From: Thermococcus stetteri
Lineage (GTDB): Archaea > Methanobacteriota_B > Thermococci > Thermococcales > Thermococcaceae
DNA length: 64,000 nt
Direction of reading: 5' to 3'
Assembly (NCBI RefSeq): GCF_017873335.1
Contig: NZ_JAGGKB010000001.1
Coordinates: 310,001 to 374,000, forward strand
Part shown: positions 37,646 to 46,066 of the stretch, piece by piece
Layout of the letters: every line of letters begins with the position of its first letter
How positions within the stretch are numbered: position 1 is the stretch's first letter
Notes under the pieces: model-generated
What the model saw: only the letters and a program-made list of their open reading frames with translations
The model's database searches: none
What the model was told of the DNA's origin: nothing
Program-made: the position numbers and the translations under genes

Positions 37646-39022
37646 TCAATCTTCCCTCGGCAAGCCAACGTTCTTCGCCTGCTGGACGAGGGCATAGGCT
37701 CCAGCGGCAACATCCTCGGGCCTCTCATAGCTCGGGATTCCGTTTGCCTCAAGAAGCTCCTTAGCCTTCTCACTGACGTATCCCGCCATGAAGAGGCCGA
37801 GGACGGGCTTGCCGTTGTTGACCTCTTTTACAGCTTTGATGACGCCCTCGGCGTGCTCAGTCGGCGTCATTCCCGCAAAGGTCGGGACGACGCAGATTGC
37901 TATCAGCATGTCAACGTTAGGATCTTCAAGCAGGAGCTTGGCAGTCCTGTAGTAGTCCTCTCCGCGGGCAGAGGCTATCATGTCCACCGGGTTCTTCACA
38001 GCCGCCATCGGCGGAAGGAAGGAGCGGAGCTCCTCGATGGTCTTCTCCTCAAGGTTGGCCAGCTTGAGGCCTTTCCTGTCTATGGCATCAGCGGTGAGAA
38101 CCCCTGGGCCGCCGGCGTTGGTCATTATGGCTACTCTCTTACCCTTTGGAAGCGGCTGGGTGAATGCCCTCGCCATGCTGAGCATGTCGTCAATTGTATC
38201 AGCCACCAAGACGCCGCTCTGCTTGAAGGCCGCCTCGTAGATCTTCCAGCTTCCTGCTAGAGAACCTGTGTGAGATGATGCCGCCCTCGCACCGCTCTCG
38301 CTCCTGCCAGCCTTTAGCGCTATGACGGGCTTCTTCTTTGTGACCCTCTTTGCAACGTCGATGAACTTCCTGCCGTCCTTGAGGCCCTCGATGTAGAGAG
38401 CTATGGCTTTGTCCTCTTCAGTATCAGCGAGGTACTCCATGAGCTCTGAGAAGTCCACATCGGCCATGTTCCCTATGCTGACGAACTTGGAGAAGCCTAT
38501 TCCCTCCTTAACGGTCTTGTAGACTATTCCAGCTCCGAGGGCACCGCTCTGGCTGATGAAGGCTATGCTTCCCTTCTTGGCGTCCATGATAAAGGTGGCG
38601 TTCATGTCGTTGTGGGTGTTCATCACTCCCACGCAGTTCGGTCCGATGAGCCTCATGCCGTACTTGTGGGCGATCTCAACTAATTCTCTCTCTTCCCTCT
38701 TGCCCTCCTCGCCGGTCTCGCCGAAGCCGGCAGTTATGATGACGGCGCCCTTAACGCCCTTCTCGCCGGCGTCTATTATCGCTTGCTTGACGAACCTCTT
38801 GGGCACGACGATGACCGCCATATCAACTTCTCCCGGGATGTCCTTGATGTTCTTGTAAGCCTTAACTCCCTGAACTTCCTCGTCCTTGACGTTGACCGGG
38901 TAAACCCTTCCGTCCCTGTACTTCTTGAGGTTCTTGAAGACCTCGTAGCCCAGCTTGAGCGGGTCGTTTGATGCCCCTATGACCGCTATCCCCTTCGGCT
39001 TGAAGAAGTAGTCAAAGTCCAT
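37646..39022 (-). CDS. ADP-forming acetyl/acyl-CoA synthetase, alpha subunit
   Basis: A 458-aa subunit with a CoA-binding domain (YFFKPKGIAVIGASNDPLKLG), a ligase-CoA domain, and the phosphorylated His in the segment SSHTGSLAGS. It converts acyl-CoA, ADP and phosphate to acid, CoA and ATP with a beta subunit that is not in this window. Its place directly upstream of iorAB on the same strand suggests that it prefers aryl-CoA such as phenylacetyl- or indoleacetyl-CoA, as described for the second isoform of Pyrococcus; this is inference from context. ATG 39022 follows GGTGA; a TATATA box lies near 39055. Confidence 0.94.
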   Translation of the reverse strand: MDFDYFFKPKGIAVIGASNDPLKLGYEVFKNLKKYRDGRVYPVNVKDEEVQGVKAYKNIKDIPGEVDMAVIVVPKRFVKQAIIDAGEKGVKGAVIITAGFGETGEEGKREERELVEIAHKYGMRLIGPNCVGVMNTHNDMNATFIMDAKKGSIAFISQSGALGAGIVYKTVKEGIGFSKFVSIGNMADVDFSELMEYLADTEEDKAIALYIEGLKDGRKFIDVAKRVTKKKPVIALKAGRSESGARAASSHTGSLAGSWKIYEAAFKQSGVLVADTIDDMLSMARAFTQPLPKGKRVAIMTNAGGPGVLTADAIDRKGLKLANLEEKTIEELRSFLPPMAAVKNPVDMIASARGEDYYRTAKLLLEDPNVDMLIAICVVPTFAGMTPTEHAEGVIKAVKEVNNGKPVLGLFMAGYVSEKAKELLEANGIPSYERPEDVAAGAYALVQQAKNVGLPRED

Positions 39023-39049
39023 GAGCTTCACCGTTTAAATCTCGGTCAG

Positions 39050-39064
39050 AGCGTATATAAGCTT
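39050..39064 (-). promoter_or_regulatory. Promoter of the ACD alpha / iorAB gene group
   Basis: On the minus strand GGGAAAGCTTATATACGC combines a BRE and a strong TATA box, about 30 bases before the predicted transcript start leading into the synthetase gene. Confidence 0.6.
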
Positions 39065-39148
39065 TCCCAAAACGGTCATCGGAGAATTTTTTGGCATTAT
39101 TGAGCTTAAAAATTCCTTCATGACCAAAGAGAACCATTCGACTTGCAC

Positions 39149-39691
39149 TCACAGGCCATAGCCCCATACAATCTGCGGCGGAAACTTTCCCCTCATGATC
39201 TTTTCGAGTAGTTCACGGGCAACACTGTACGCAAAGTCGAATGTTTTCCTATCAACCAGACCATGGAGAAGAGCCATCTCAAGCTCGTCTTCATCCAAGA
39301 GAAACGCCTTACCATCGGGAAACACGAATATGTCAAGGAATAAATCAAGCATTTCAATTGTATTCCCACGCCTCTTTGTATAGTCCAATACGTCTATGTA
39401 AAGCCCCTTGAAGTTCCCCTCATTGTCATACACTTTTAGCACATCGTAGTGCTCCCCGACAAAGGCGAAGTACACCATAGAGTAACCATTTTCAATAACC
39501 TCAACGCCGTTCACTGAGAGAGGGGCCAACATACCCTCGAACTTCGACTTTGCTACGACGATATTTCCAAGATCCTCAATAAGCTCGTCGTCCCTCTCAA
39601 TGACCCTGTTTGGGATGCGCCTGTAAATGAGATGGATTTTTCCGGGTATCACAGGGATTGGTTTTATTCCAGTGTTTTTAGCGGTTTCCAT
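39149..39691 (-). CDS. DUF402 domain protein
   Basis: A 180-aa protein with the DUF402 beta-barrel core, seen as YIDVLDYTKRRGNTIEMLDLFLDIFVFPDG followed by FLLDEDELEMAL (given here as adjoining motifs). DUF402 occurs in FAU-1-like RNA-binding nucleases and in nucleoside di/triphosphatases, where the acidic residues bind metal; which applies is not clear. The N-terminal 60 residues include IPVIPGKIHLIYRRIPNRVIERDD. ATG 39691 has no strong RBS. The gene lies alone between two promoters and is more AT-rich than its neighbours. Confidence 0.75.
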   Translation of the reverse strand: METAKNTGIKPIPVIPGKIHLIYRRIPNRVIERDDELIEDLGNIVVAKSKFEGMLAPLSVNGVEVIENGYSMVYFAFVGEHYDVLKVYDNEGNFKGLYIDVLDYTKRRGNTIEMLDLFLDIFVFPDGKAFLLDEDELEMALLHGLVDRKTFDFAYSVARELLEKIMRGKFPPQIVWGYGL

Positions 39692-39777
39692 AGAGCTACG
39701 TCCGCGGAAGAAGGGAATGTATGCTACCCGAAACCTTTAAGTAAGCTCCGGTTATTTTAACTCTGGAGGTGATGGCG

Positions 39778-40452
39778 ATGGTAAAGGTGAAGTTCCTGGG
39801 CCACGCTGCCTTTCTGATCGAGGGTAGCAAGAAGATACTCATAGACCCCTTCCTCAGCGGCAACCCTCAGACGGCCGTTAAGCCCGAGGAAGTCGAGGCA
39901 GACATAATCCTGGTAACCCACGCCCACGGCGACCACGTTGGGGACGCCATAGGGATAGCAAGGAGAAGCGGAGCGAAGATAGTTGCCATGTACGACGTTG
40001 CCAACTACATCTCCCAACAGGCGAGCGATGTAGAGACCGTTGGAATGAACTACGGACCAACAGAGATAGACGGAGTCTTCATCGTCCAGGTTCCGGCCTG
40101 GCACTCCAGTAGCGATGGGGTACACAGCATAGGCAACGCCTCAGGATTCATAGTGAAGCTCGACGGAGTTACCATCTACCACGCCGGAGACACATTCGTG
40201 TTCTCCGACATGGCGCTCTTCAACGAGCTCTACGGCCCGATTGACGTTGCCCTCCTCCCGATAGGCGGACACTTCACGATGGGGCCAAGGGAAGCCGCCA
40301 AAGCAGTCGAGCTCCTCAAGCCGAGGAAGGTTGTTCCGATGCACTACAACACCTGGCCGCCGATCGCCCAGGATCCCGAGGAGTTCAAGAAGCTCGTCGG
40401 TGACAAGGCCGAAGTTGTTATCCTCAAGCCCGGAGAAGAGCTTAAGCTTTGA
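39778..40452 (+). CDS. UPF0173 metal-dependent hydrolase
   Basis: A 224-aa metallo-beta-lactamase-fold hydrolase. Motif 1 is FLGHAAFLIEG, motif 2 the metal site THAHGDHVGDA, motif 3 VPAWHSS, motif 4 YHAGDTFVF and the last His is in VPMHYNTWPP. Family UPF0173 (YtkL-like) has no proven physiological substrate. ATG 39778 is chosen because GGAGGTGAT precedes it by 4 bases. A TATA-like CTTTAAG lies near 39736. Confidence 0.93.
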   Translation: MVKVKFLGHAAFLIEGSKKILIDPFLSGNPQTAVKPEEVEADIILVTHAHGDHVGDAIGIARRSGAKIVAMYDVANYISQQASDVETVGMNYGPTEIDGVFIVQVPAWHSSSDGVHSIGNASGFIVKLDGVTIYHAGDTFVFSDMALFNELYGPIDVALLPIGGHFTMGPREAAKAVELLKPRKVVPMHYNTWPPIAQDPEEFKKLVGDKAEVVILKPGEELKL

Positions 40453-40497
40453 AAAACCTTTTAAATTTCTCTTCTTAGCTTACTTTCAGGTGGTGGA

Positions 40498-41496
40498 ATG
40501 GACAGAAAAATCCCAGCAACAGCAGTGATCGTGCTTTTTGTCTTCCAGATGGTACTCCCCGCTGTAAGTGCCCAGAACAACGAGTACGACCTTATATTAG
40601 TCCGCAACGATGATCTCATTGACTATATAGTGGCGCTTCCCTATTCAAAGCATCTGGATGTCCCTATTCTCCCCGTAAACCCACAGGAGCTTGACCCCGC
40701 CACACTAGCCCAGCTTCAAAGCTATGAGCAGTTTGGCTGGTACCACGTCTTAGTCATAGGCGACTATCAGGCGATAAGCCAAAAAGTCCAGGAACAGCTG
40801 ATGAGCCTCGGCTTCCAGGTCACCAGGATAGGGGGTGCCACTAGGGTTGATACGGCCGCAAACCTGGCCAAGGAGTTTTATTCCCCAAAGGTTGACGCCG
40901 TGGTTCTTGCCAGTGCAAGCGACTATGGGTCCGCGCTCGCTGCCGCCAGGTGGGCTATGGCCTACAATCACCCCCTACTGTTGACCTCACCCTCAAACCT
41001 TTCAGCCTCCGTAAAATCTACACTGGAATACCTTCAGCCCCACATCATCATCCTCATCGGCGCAGGTATGTCAAAGAACATCGAGGATGAGCTGAACAGC
41101 CTCGGGTACACGACCCACTGGGTAAAGGAGAACCTGACCATATCCGTGCCAACATCAACAACGCCACAGGGCACCAACTGGAGCTATGTAATCGGAGCGG
41201 TCATAATAACACTAGCCATTGCAATTCCCACCTCGCTGTACTACGCTAAGAAGAAGTGGGCCGCCAACAGGGTTCCAATCGAAGTTCTAACAGAGAAGGA
41301 GCGTGCGGTGGTTAAGGCTATCCTTGAAAAGGGCGGAACCATAAAGCAGGAGGAGCTCCCCGAGCTCACTGGATATTCTCGCCCAACGATAAGCAGAATA
41401 ATCCAGGAGCTTGAGAAGAAACAGCTCGTCGAGCGCGAGAAAACGGGGAAGACCTTCATCGTGAAGCTAACAAAGGAAATCATTATGCGCGAGTGA
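40498..41496 (+). CDS. Membrane-anchored one-component regulator: CWB2 sensor, membrane span, winged HTH
   Basis: A 332-aa protein with an unusual order of parts. Residues 1-25 are a signal peptide; 28-210 resemble cell-wall-binding repeat 2 domains, with the repeat signature RIGGATRVDTAANLAKEFY and DAVVLASASDYGSALAAA; 212-228 is a Ser/Thr-rich stalk; 229-250 is a membrane span (VIGAVIITLAIAIPTSLYY); 260-332 is a winged helix (LTEKERAVVKAILEKGG and TGYSRPTISRIIQELEKKQLVEREK). The sensor would face outside and the DNA-binding part the cytoplasm. It probably senses an envelope or peptide signal, but the ligand and targets are unknown. AGGTGG precedes the ATG; a TATA-like CTTTTAAA lies near 40458. 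Confidence 0.82.
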   Translation: MDRKIPATAVIVLFVFQMVLPAVSAQNNEYDLILVRNDDLIDYIVALPYSKHLDVPILPVNPQELDPATLAQLQSYEQFGWYHVLVIGDYQAISQKVQEQLMSLGFQVTRIGGATRVDTAANLAKEFYSPKVDAVVLASASDYGSALAAARWAMAYNHPLLLTSPSNLSASVKSTLEYLQPHIIILIGAGMSKNIEDELNSLGYTTHWVKENLTISVPTSTTPQGTNWSYVIGAVIITLAIAIPTSLYYAKKKWAANRVPIEVLTEKERAVVKAILEKGGTIKQEELPELTGYSRPTISRIIQELEKKQLVEREKTGKTFIVKLTKEIIMRE

Positions 41497-41556
41497 GGGT
41501 CGGACAAGCCCTCCGTTCATCACTTTTCTCAGGGTCCTGGCTGTCTCCTCATCCCC
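41497..41556 (-). ncRNA. Box C/D-like guide sRNA (candidate 3)
   Basis: On the minus strand: box C ATGAGGA (41552-41546), 13-nt guide, D' CTGA (41532-41529), 5-nt spacer, C' GTGATGA (41523-41517), 13-nt guide, D-like CCGA (41503-41500). GGG before box C pairs with CCC after the D-like box. It fills the gap between the regulator gene and the zinc-finger gene and would be made as the 3' part of the zinc-finger transcript. The guide lengths (13 instead of 12) and CCGA lower certainty. Confidence 0.5.
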
Positions 41557-41576
41557 AAAAAAGAGGGAAAACCGAA

Positions 41577-41720
41577 TCACTTGCGGAAGAGATGGCCGTG
41601 GGCCTTGTTCACGTGCCTCGTGTACGCCTTGGCACTGCGGAAGACCATTCCACACCTCGGGCAGCGGAAGAGTATCTCCCCGTCCCTGTCCTCGATCTTG
41701 ATGGCCTTCAGCACCGCCAT
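41577..41720 (-). CDS. C2H2 zinc-finger microprotein
   Basis: A 47-aa protein consisting mainly of one classical C2H2 finger: [25 protein letters not shown] (Cys-x2-Cys-x12-His-x4-His). Such tiny fingers occur across Thermococcales, with presumed DNA or protein binding. It starts at ATG 41720 behind GGTGGAGGAG; a TATA box (AATTTAAAAG) lies near 41755. It was missed by length-based gene calling, and a longer overlapping frame on the same strand is a shadow. Confidence 0.88.
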
Positions 41721-41770
41721 CTCCTCCACCCCCGGCCATCCTTGGGGTTTGGGCTTTTAAATTTTGCTGG

Positions 41771-42580
41771 TTAGACCCATATCCGGTTCCCCTTGACTTT
41801 CAAGTATCCAAGTGTCTGGAGTGTTTTAAGGAAGTCCTCTATGGCGTCTTCATCGTAGTAAACGTTCACCCTATCCCCATCAGTTTCCACTGTTATAGGT
41901 TCTGCTTCCATAAGTGCCTCTATTAGTTCGTTCTTTTTCCTGTGTTTTTCTGCAAGCTCAAGGATCTTTTCGGCCAGAACAGAACGAGCTACCGCATCAA
42001 AAGTGGCCTCAACGATACTCTCCTCGGTTGCGTAATCTTTGGCTATTTCGAGTGCGTTCTCGAGGAGCTCTCTGTCAACTTCTAGCACCTCAACGTAGTA
42101 GTGCTTGGACAGTGTATACTCTGTTATGAGAGTGGTGCCCAAGTCTTCAATTTCCTCAAGCTCTTCTTCGACTTCTTCGATGGGGAACCTCAGCTCAAGC
42201 TCAAGGTTGTCAAGGGGCGGCTTCTCTCTCAGGATTAGAACCCCATCGTGCTCGTCGATTGCCCCTTCCTCAATCAGTGCTGTTATGAGGGACAGCTTCG
42301 AGAGGTCAGGCTCCTCAAAAAGTTCGCTTAGGGATCTTTCCTGGCCGACGTCCCATTCCCTCAGAAGCTCCTCATACGCTAGTTGTATTGCATCAAGTTC
42401 CTCACCCAAAACCGGTGCCTTGGGACTGAGCTCAACAAGCTTTGAGTACCTCCCCCTAACTACGAGATAGTGCTCGATCTCCGGTCTGGTCTCCTCAACA
42501 GGTCGGTTCATTATTCCAGCCCGACTGAGAGTTCTTGAAAGTTCGTTCATATCTTCACGGCTCAGTACTTCGAGCCTCAT
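41771..42580 (-). CDS. Hypothetical acidic protein
   Basis: I do not recognise the family. The 269-aa protein is very acidic, all soluble, and alternates helices and beta strands. A coiled-coil-like acidic stretch (IEEVEEELEEIEDLG) lies in the middle, and the C-terminal 40 residues (DRVNVYYDEDAIEDFLKTLQTLGYLKVKGNRIWV) look like a winged helix, so DNA or RNA binding is possible. ATG 42580 is preceded by GGTGGGA and overlaps the end of the upstream membrane protein gene by 26 bases, which indicates joint expression and perhaps a joint function at the membrane. Confidence 0.75.
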   Translation of the reverse strand: MRLEVLSREDMNELSRTLSRAGIMNRPVEETRPEIEHYLVVRGRYSKLVELSPKAPVLGEELDAIQLAYEELLREWDVGQERSLSELFEEPDLSKLSLITALIEEGAIDEHDGVLILREKPPLDNLELELRFPIEEVEEELEEIEDLGTTLITEYTLSKHYYVEVLEVDRELLENALEIAKDYATEESIVEATFDAVARSVLAEKILELAEKHRKKNELIEALMEAEPITVETDGDRVNVYYDEDAIEDFLKTLQTLGYLKVKGNRIWV

Positions 42581-43244
42581 AATTCCCACCCACGCTATCT
42601 CCTTCCAAATGATTATAACCTTTCCCCAAAAGAGTCTCGAGGAGTACCCTCACAGGTTTGTTTGTCAGCCTCTGAAGGACTTCCCTCACCTCGTTCTCCA
42701 GATCAGGTTGGTACCTCGCGTAAAGAAGGAGTGCATACGAAACCACCTTTGGGTCGCCTTCGTTTAGGGCCTCCATCGCAGAGGCGAGTACTGGGTCCTC
42801 AAGCAGTTTGTCCGCAAGCGCTTCAATCTTACTGGTATCGTTCGTCTGAACGGCCTCTTTAAAGGGCTTATAGAACCTTTCCAGGAGTGCCCTTGCCATC
42901 CTCTCCCTCTCAACAAAGTCTGCTTCGGGGTTTTCACTCGATGTGCCCCCCTTGGCAAGCAGGTAGTAGAGGGCTGGTATTGAAAAAAGAAGTGCGAGCA
43001 CAAAATAAAGCCCTACAGGAATGTGTATTATCCCGCCAACCCGCTTGGAGACTATCGAGAGAACAACTGCCCCAAGGAGTAACCATGCAACCATGAAAAG
43101 CATGTAATAAGCAGAGTAGTTCCTAACTTGAGGCCCCCTCGCCCTAACCCCGAGTTCCTCAATGTGTTTTATCCGCTCCTCGGATATCTCTATTATTGCG
43201 TTGAGCCTCTTTTCCCTTTTTTCTATTTCCCCAATGACATCCAT
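42555..43244 (-). CDS. Hypothetical protein with two membrane spans and soluble tail
   Basis: A 229-aa protein. A short coiled-coil N-terminus (EIEKREKRLNAIIEISEERIKHIEELG) precedes two membrane helices (about 47-67, MLFMVAWLLLGAVVLSIVS, and 75-95, VGLYFVLALLFSIPALYYLL), followed by a 130-residue soluble helical tail with HEAT-like pairs (SKIEALADKLLEDPVLASAMEALNE). It is the first gene of a two-gene unit with the acidic protein at 41771. No homologue comes to mind. Confidence 0.72.
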   Translation of the reverse strand: MDVIGEIEKREKRLNAIIEISEERIKHIEELGVRARGPQVRNYSAYYMLFMVAWLLLGAVVLSIVSKRVGGIIHIPVGLYFVLALLFSIPALYYLLAKGGTSSENPEADFVERERMARALLERFYKPFKEAVQTNDTSKIEALADKLLEDPVLASAMEALNEGDPKVVSYALLLYARYQPDLENEVREVLQRLTNKPVRVLLETLLGKGYNHLEGDSVGGNYEARSTEP

Positions 43245-43411
43245 ACCTAACCCTCAATGTGTTCGGCATAGAGGATTAATAACCTTCTGGTGCCTTCGAG
43301 CTCTCTTAAAACTGATATCCCGTTTTCTTGAATAAATTATACCAGGGCGTCGTATACAAGATGTGATTCACAGACCCGTTAGACAGGCAAAAAGAAAACA
43401 GGGGAAAGTAA

Positions 43412-44278
43412 CTACTGACCCTCTAGGAGCTTTCTGACATAGCGCGGCATCTGGAAGAGGGTCTCGTGTCTCTCGGGATCGTAGTAGTAGAGGTCGAGCT
43501 TCTTTGCCCTCTCAAGGTCTATCTCAGTGAAATCAACGTCGCCCTTGACTCCAACGAGGAAGCTCCACGGTGAGGCGTAGCCTATTACCGGGAAGCTGAA
43601 GTAGTACACCCTATCGAATACTTTTTTCATAGCCCTATACGCGTCGAGGAGCTCGTTCGTGAATAGGTAAACACTGCCGGCCTGGGTAATGTAGAGTCCT
43701 CTCTCGTTCAGCTTCTCGTAGGCATCTCTGTAAAACTCTTCGCTGAAGAGAAGCTTCGCGGGGCCAACCGGATCCGTCGAATCCACGATTATAACGTCAA
43801 AGCGTTCGTCCGTTTCCCTGAGGTACTTGACGCCGTCGCCGATTATCAGCTCGGCCCTCGGCTCTTCCTTCTTTATAAGCCTGTCTAAGAGGTCTTTAGC
43901 GACGTCCAGGTAGAGGTAAGAGGCCTCCACAACACCCTCGTCTATCTCCACCATTATCGCCTTCTCAACGGTATCGTGTCTCAAGACCTCACGGAGCGTC
44001 CCGCCGTCTCCACCGCCGATGACGAGGACCCTCCTGGGGTTCGGGTGCGCGAGCATCACTGGGTGAACGAGAACCTCGTGGTAGCTCTCCTCACCGACTT
44101 CGACGAGCTGAACGGTCCCGTCGAGAACGAGGAGCTTTCCAAAGCCCTCAGTCTCGTATATCTCAAGCCTCTGGTAATCCGTTTGGGTCTCAAACAGCCT
44201 CCTATTAACTTTGAAGCCGACTCCATAGCCACGAGGGTACCATTCGATGAAAGCCCTCTCCTGCTCGTTGTATCCCAT
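43412..44278 (-). CDS. speE: Polyamine aminopropyltransferase (spermidine/agmatine type)
   Basis: A 288-aa SpeE-family enzyme that moves an aminopropyl group from decarboxylated SAM to agmatine, cadaverine or putrescine; in Thermococcus agmatine is preferred. The dcSAM site is [16 protein letters not shown], the acidic residues are in [12 protein letters not shown] and GDGVKYLRE, and the catalytic Asp is in [15 protein letters not shown] 44278 follows GGTGGGAC. pdaD, which makes agmatine, lies 550 bases away on the same strand with one unknown gene between. Confidence 0.95.
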   Translation of the reverse strand: MGYNEQERAFIEWYPRGYGVGFKVNRRLFETQTDYQRLEIYETEGFGKLLVLDGTVQLVEVGEESYHEVLVHPVMLAHPNPRRVLVIGGGDGGTLREVLRHDTVEKAIMVEIDEGVVEASYLYLDVAKDLLDRLIKKEEPRAELIIGDGVKYLRETDERFDVIIVDSTDPVGPAKLLFSEEFYRDAYEKLNERGLYITQAGSVYLFTNELLDAYRAMKKVFDRVYYFSFPVIGYASPWSFLVGVKGDVDFTEIDLERAKKLDLYYYDPERHETLFQMPRYVRKLLEGQ

Positions 44279-44368
44279 GAGTCCCACCATCAGTGAATAC
44301 GACGTTGGGTTTTAAAGCTTAGCGTGGGCGAGAGGTTTATTAAGGAGGCACAACCACTATGTTATACT

Positions 44369-44839
44369 ATGTGGCGAGAGGATATTGGAAAAATCGTTGC
44401 GGAAAAGGTTGTAGAGGTATGGAACGAGCTCCTAAACAGCGAGATAGTTGGTGTTCCTCACATTGTCGGCAGGATTTCTCCTGATGGCGACGTTGAACTG
44501 TCACTGGTGTTCTTTGAGGACTACACGTTTAACAGGATTATAGACGACGCTGCAGTTAGCTTTACGTTTCCAGTTGACGCCAGGGATCCAAAGGAACTAT
44601 TCGTGTCCCTTCTGAAGTTCATCCGGGATGGGACAACACCGATGCTTCTCGAACCCGGTGAAAAGATAAAGGAACCTCTGAAAGAAAACCTAGTGAGAAG
44701 GGGCTTCGAAGTTCTATGGATTGCAGGGGACAGTTATGTTGACGTATGGGTCTCTAAGAACGGGATAAGATACCACTTAAGCTTTGAGAGGACAGGAAAA
44801 GAGGAGTACACCTTGATAAGAAAAGAGAGAATTCAGTAG
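44369..44839 (+). CDS. Hypothetical protein between polyamine genes
   Basis: I do not recognise it. The 156-aa cytosolic protein has mixed helices and strands (IVAEKVVEVWNELLNSEIVGVP, then VELSLVFFEDYTFNRIIDDA) and no motif I can name. It lies between divergent speE and convergent pdaD and overlaps pdaD's end by 7 bases. ATG 44369 is chosen; GGAGG lies 20 bases upstream and a TTTATTAA element near 44335 could place the transcript start close to the ATG. A longer start at GTG 44324 is less likely. Confidence 0.65.
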   Translation: MWREDIGKIVAEKVVEVWNELLNSEIVGVPHIVGRISPDGDVELSLVFFEDYTFNRIIDDAAVSFTFPVDARDPKELFVSLLKFIRDGTTPMLLEPGEKIKEPLKENLVRRGFEVLWIAGDSYVDVWVSKNGIRYHLSFERTGKEEYTLIRKERIQ

Positions 44840-45306
44840 GGGAACATTACGACGACCGCTATTGCTGCGGCGGGCCTGTCCTTGACCGTTATCTCTGCGC
44901 TGGCAACCCTGAACTCACCGAGCTCCCAGCCCCTCTGCTTGAAGCCCTCCTCAACCATCTTCCTAACCATCTCTTCGGCCTCTTCCTTGGTACAGTAACC
45001 GGAGTACTCGTAGATCAGACCGCCTTCGTTGTTCTTGCTTATCCCGACGCCGAGTGCAGCGCTGATAGTCATTCCAGGCTCGTCGCTTTCGATGTGGGCG
45101 TAAACTGTCGGCAAAAGCATTCCTATTGGGACGTCGTGTACCTTCTCCATCCACTCGATGTGTGCTGGGATGACACTGCTGAGCTTGACCAGGTTGACGT
45201 TTCCTATGCCCAGCTTAAGAAGGGCGTTGTCAAAGGCGTTGAGCTTGGTTCCGCCCTCAGCGGCTGCAGCACCTATAAAAGCTCTCTTGGGAGTTGTCCA
45301 GCTCAT
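44833..45306 (-). CDS. pdaD: Pyruvoyl-dependent arginine decarboxylase
   Basis: A 157-aa proenzyme that cleaves itself at the serine pair in KLSSVIPAHIEW (Ser43-Ser44) to make the pyruvoyl group, then decarboxylates arginine to agmatine. Other family blocks are GGTKLNAFDNAL, IGMLLPTVYA and GLIYEYSG. Agmatine feeds SpeE to give N1-aminopropylagmatine and, after urea-type hydrolysis, spermidine, needed for growth and tRNA modification at high temperature. ATG 45306 follows GGAGGTTGAG. A minus-strand TATA-like GTTTTTAAGCC lies near 45395. Confidence 0.96.
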   Translation of the reverse strand: MSWTTPKRAFIGAAAAEGGTKLNAFDNALLKLGIGNVNLVKLSSVIPAHIEWMEKVHDVPIGMLLPTVYAHIESDEPGMTISAALGVGISKNNEGGLIYEYSGYCTKEEAEEMVRKMVEEGFKQRGWELGEFRVASAEITVKDRPAAAIAVVVMFPY

Positions 45307-45548
45307 CTCAACCTCCTCCTTTTTCCTTTAGACTCACTCTCATCTTGTTATTGGATGAGTAGACTGTTTAATCAAACGCAACTTTTTCAATGGCTTAAAA
45401 ACGTTTCGCTATATCTAAACGACAGCTTTTCAGGCCTGTTAAAGAAAAAAACAAGCTATTGCTTGGATTTGAGACCACAATGAATGTTATCTTGGCAGTT
45501 TTGACGGTCTTCTTACCGGCTTGGTTTCGACGACAACTCAGGACATGA

Positions 45549-45562
45549 TAAGGTTTAAATTC
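45549..45562 (+). promoter_or_regulatory. Promoter of gcvH
   Basis: ATAAGGTTTAAATTCCC is a fitting TATA box about 30 bases before the likely transcript start of gcvH. The 286-base gap between pdaD and gcvH holds this and the pdaD promoter; no gene is seen in the rest. Confidence 0.5.
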
Positions 45563-45592
45563 CCAAAGCCACAACCATGGACGGTGGTGCTC

Positions 45593-45997
45593 ATGATCGA
45601 AGTCGGTGAATACAAGGTTAAGGAAGGACTCTACTACACGAAAGACCACGAGTGGGCTCAGGTCCTTGAGGACGGCACAGTCCTCGTGGGCATAACCGAC
45701 TACGCCCAGAAGGAGCTCGGCGATCTCGCTTATGTAGAGCTCCCCGAAGTGGGCAAGGAGGTCAGCAAGGGCGACGTTCTCTGTGAGGTAGAGAGCGTTA
45801 AGGCCGTCAGCGAGGTCTACGCTCCTGTCAGCGGTGAAGTAATAGAGGTCAACGAGGCCCTCGAGGACAGCCCCGAGCTCCTCAACGAGGATCCCTATGA
45901 GAACTGGATCGCCAAGCTCAAGCCCAGCAACCTTGAAGAAGAACTCAAAGAGCTTATGGACGCTGAAGCCTACGCCGAATACCTGAAGAGCCTCTGA
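45593..45997 (+). CDS. gcvH: Glycine cleavage system H protein
   Basis: A 134-aa lipoyl carrier protein. The lipoylated Lys is in VESVKAVSEVYAP, and the start YYTKDHEWAQVLEDGTVLVGITDYAQ and end NEDPYENWIAKLKPSN match the family. H protein carries the aminomethyl group between P, T and L proteins when glycine is split. Those subunits are not in this window. ATG 45593 follows GGTGGTGC; an upstream in-frame start lacks a signal. Confidence 0.96.
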   Translation: MIEVGEYKVKEGLYYTKDHEWAQVLEDGTVLVGITDYAQKELGDLAYVELPEVGKEVSKGDVLCEVESVKAVSEVYAPVSGEVIEVNEALEDSPELLNEDPYENWIAKLKPSNLEEELKELMDAEAYAEYLKSL

Positions 45998-46066
45998 TGG
46001 GCTTTTCTTCTCCCCTTATTCCAGAACGTTTAAGTACACTGATGCATATTTTCTACGGTGATCTCC

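Noticed and set aside
41467-41739. 90-codon minus-strand frame over the zinc-finger gene
   Set aside because: Out of frame with a clear C2H2 finger that has its own RBS and start.
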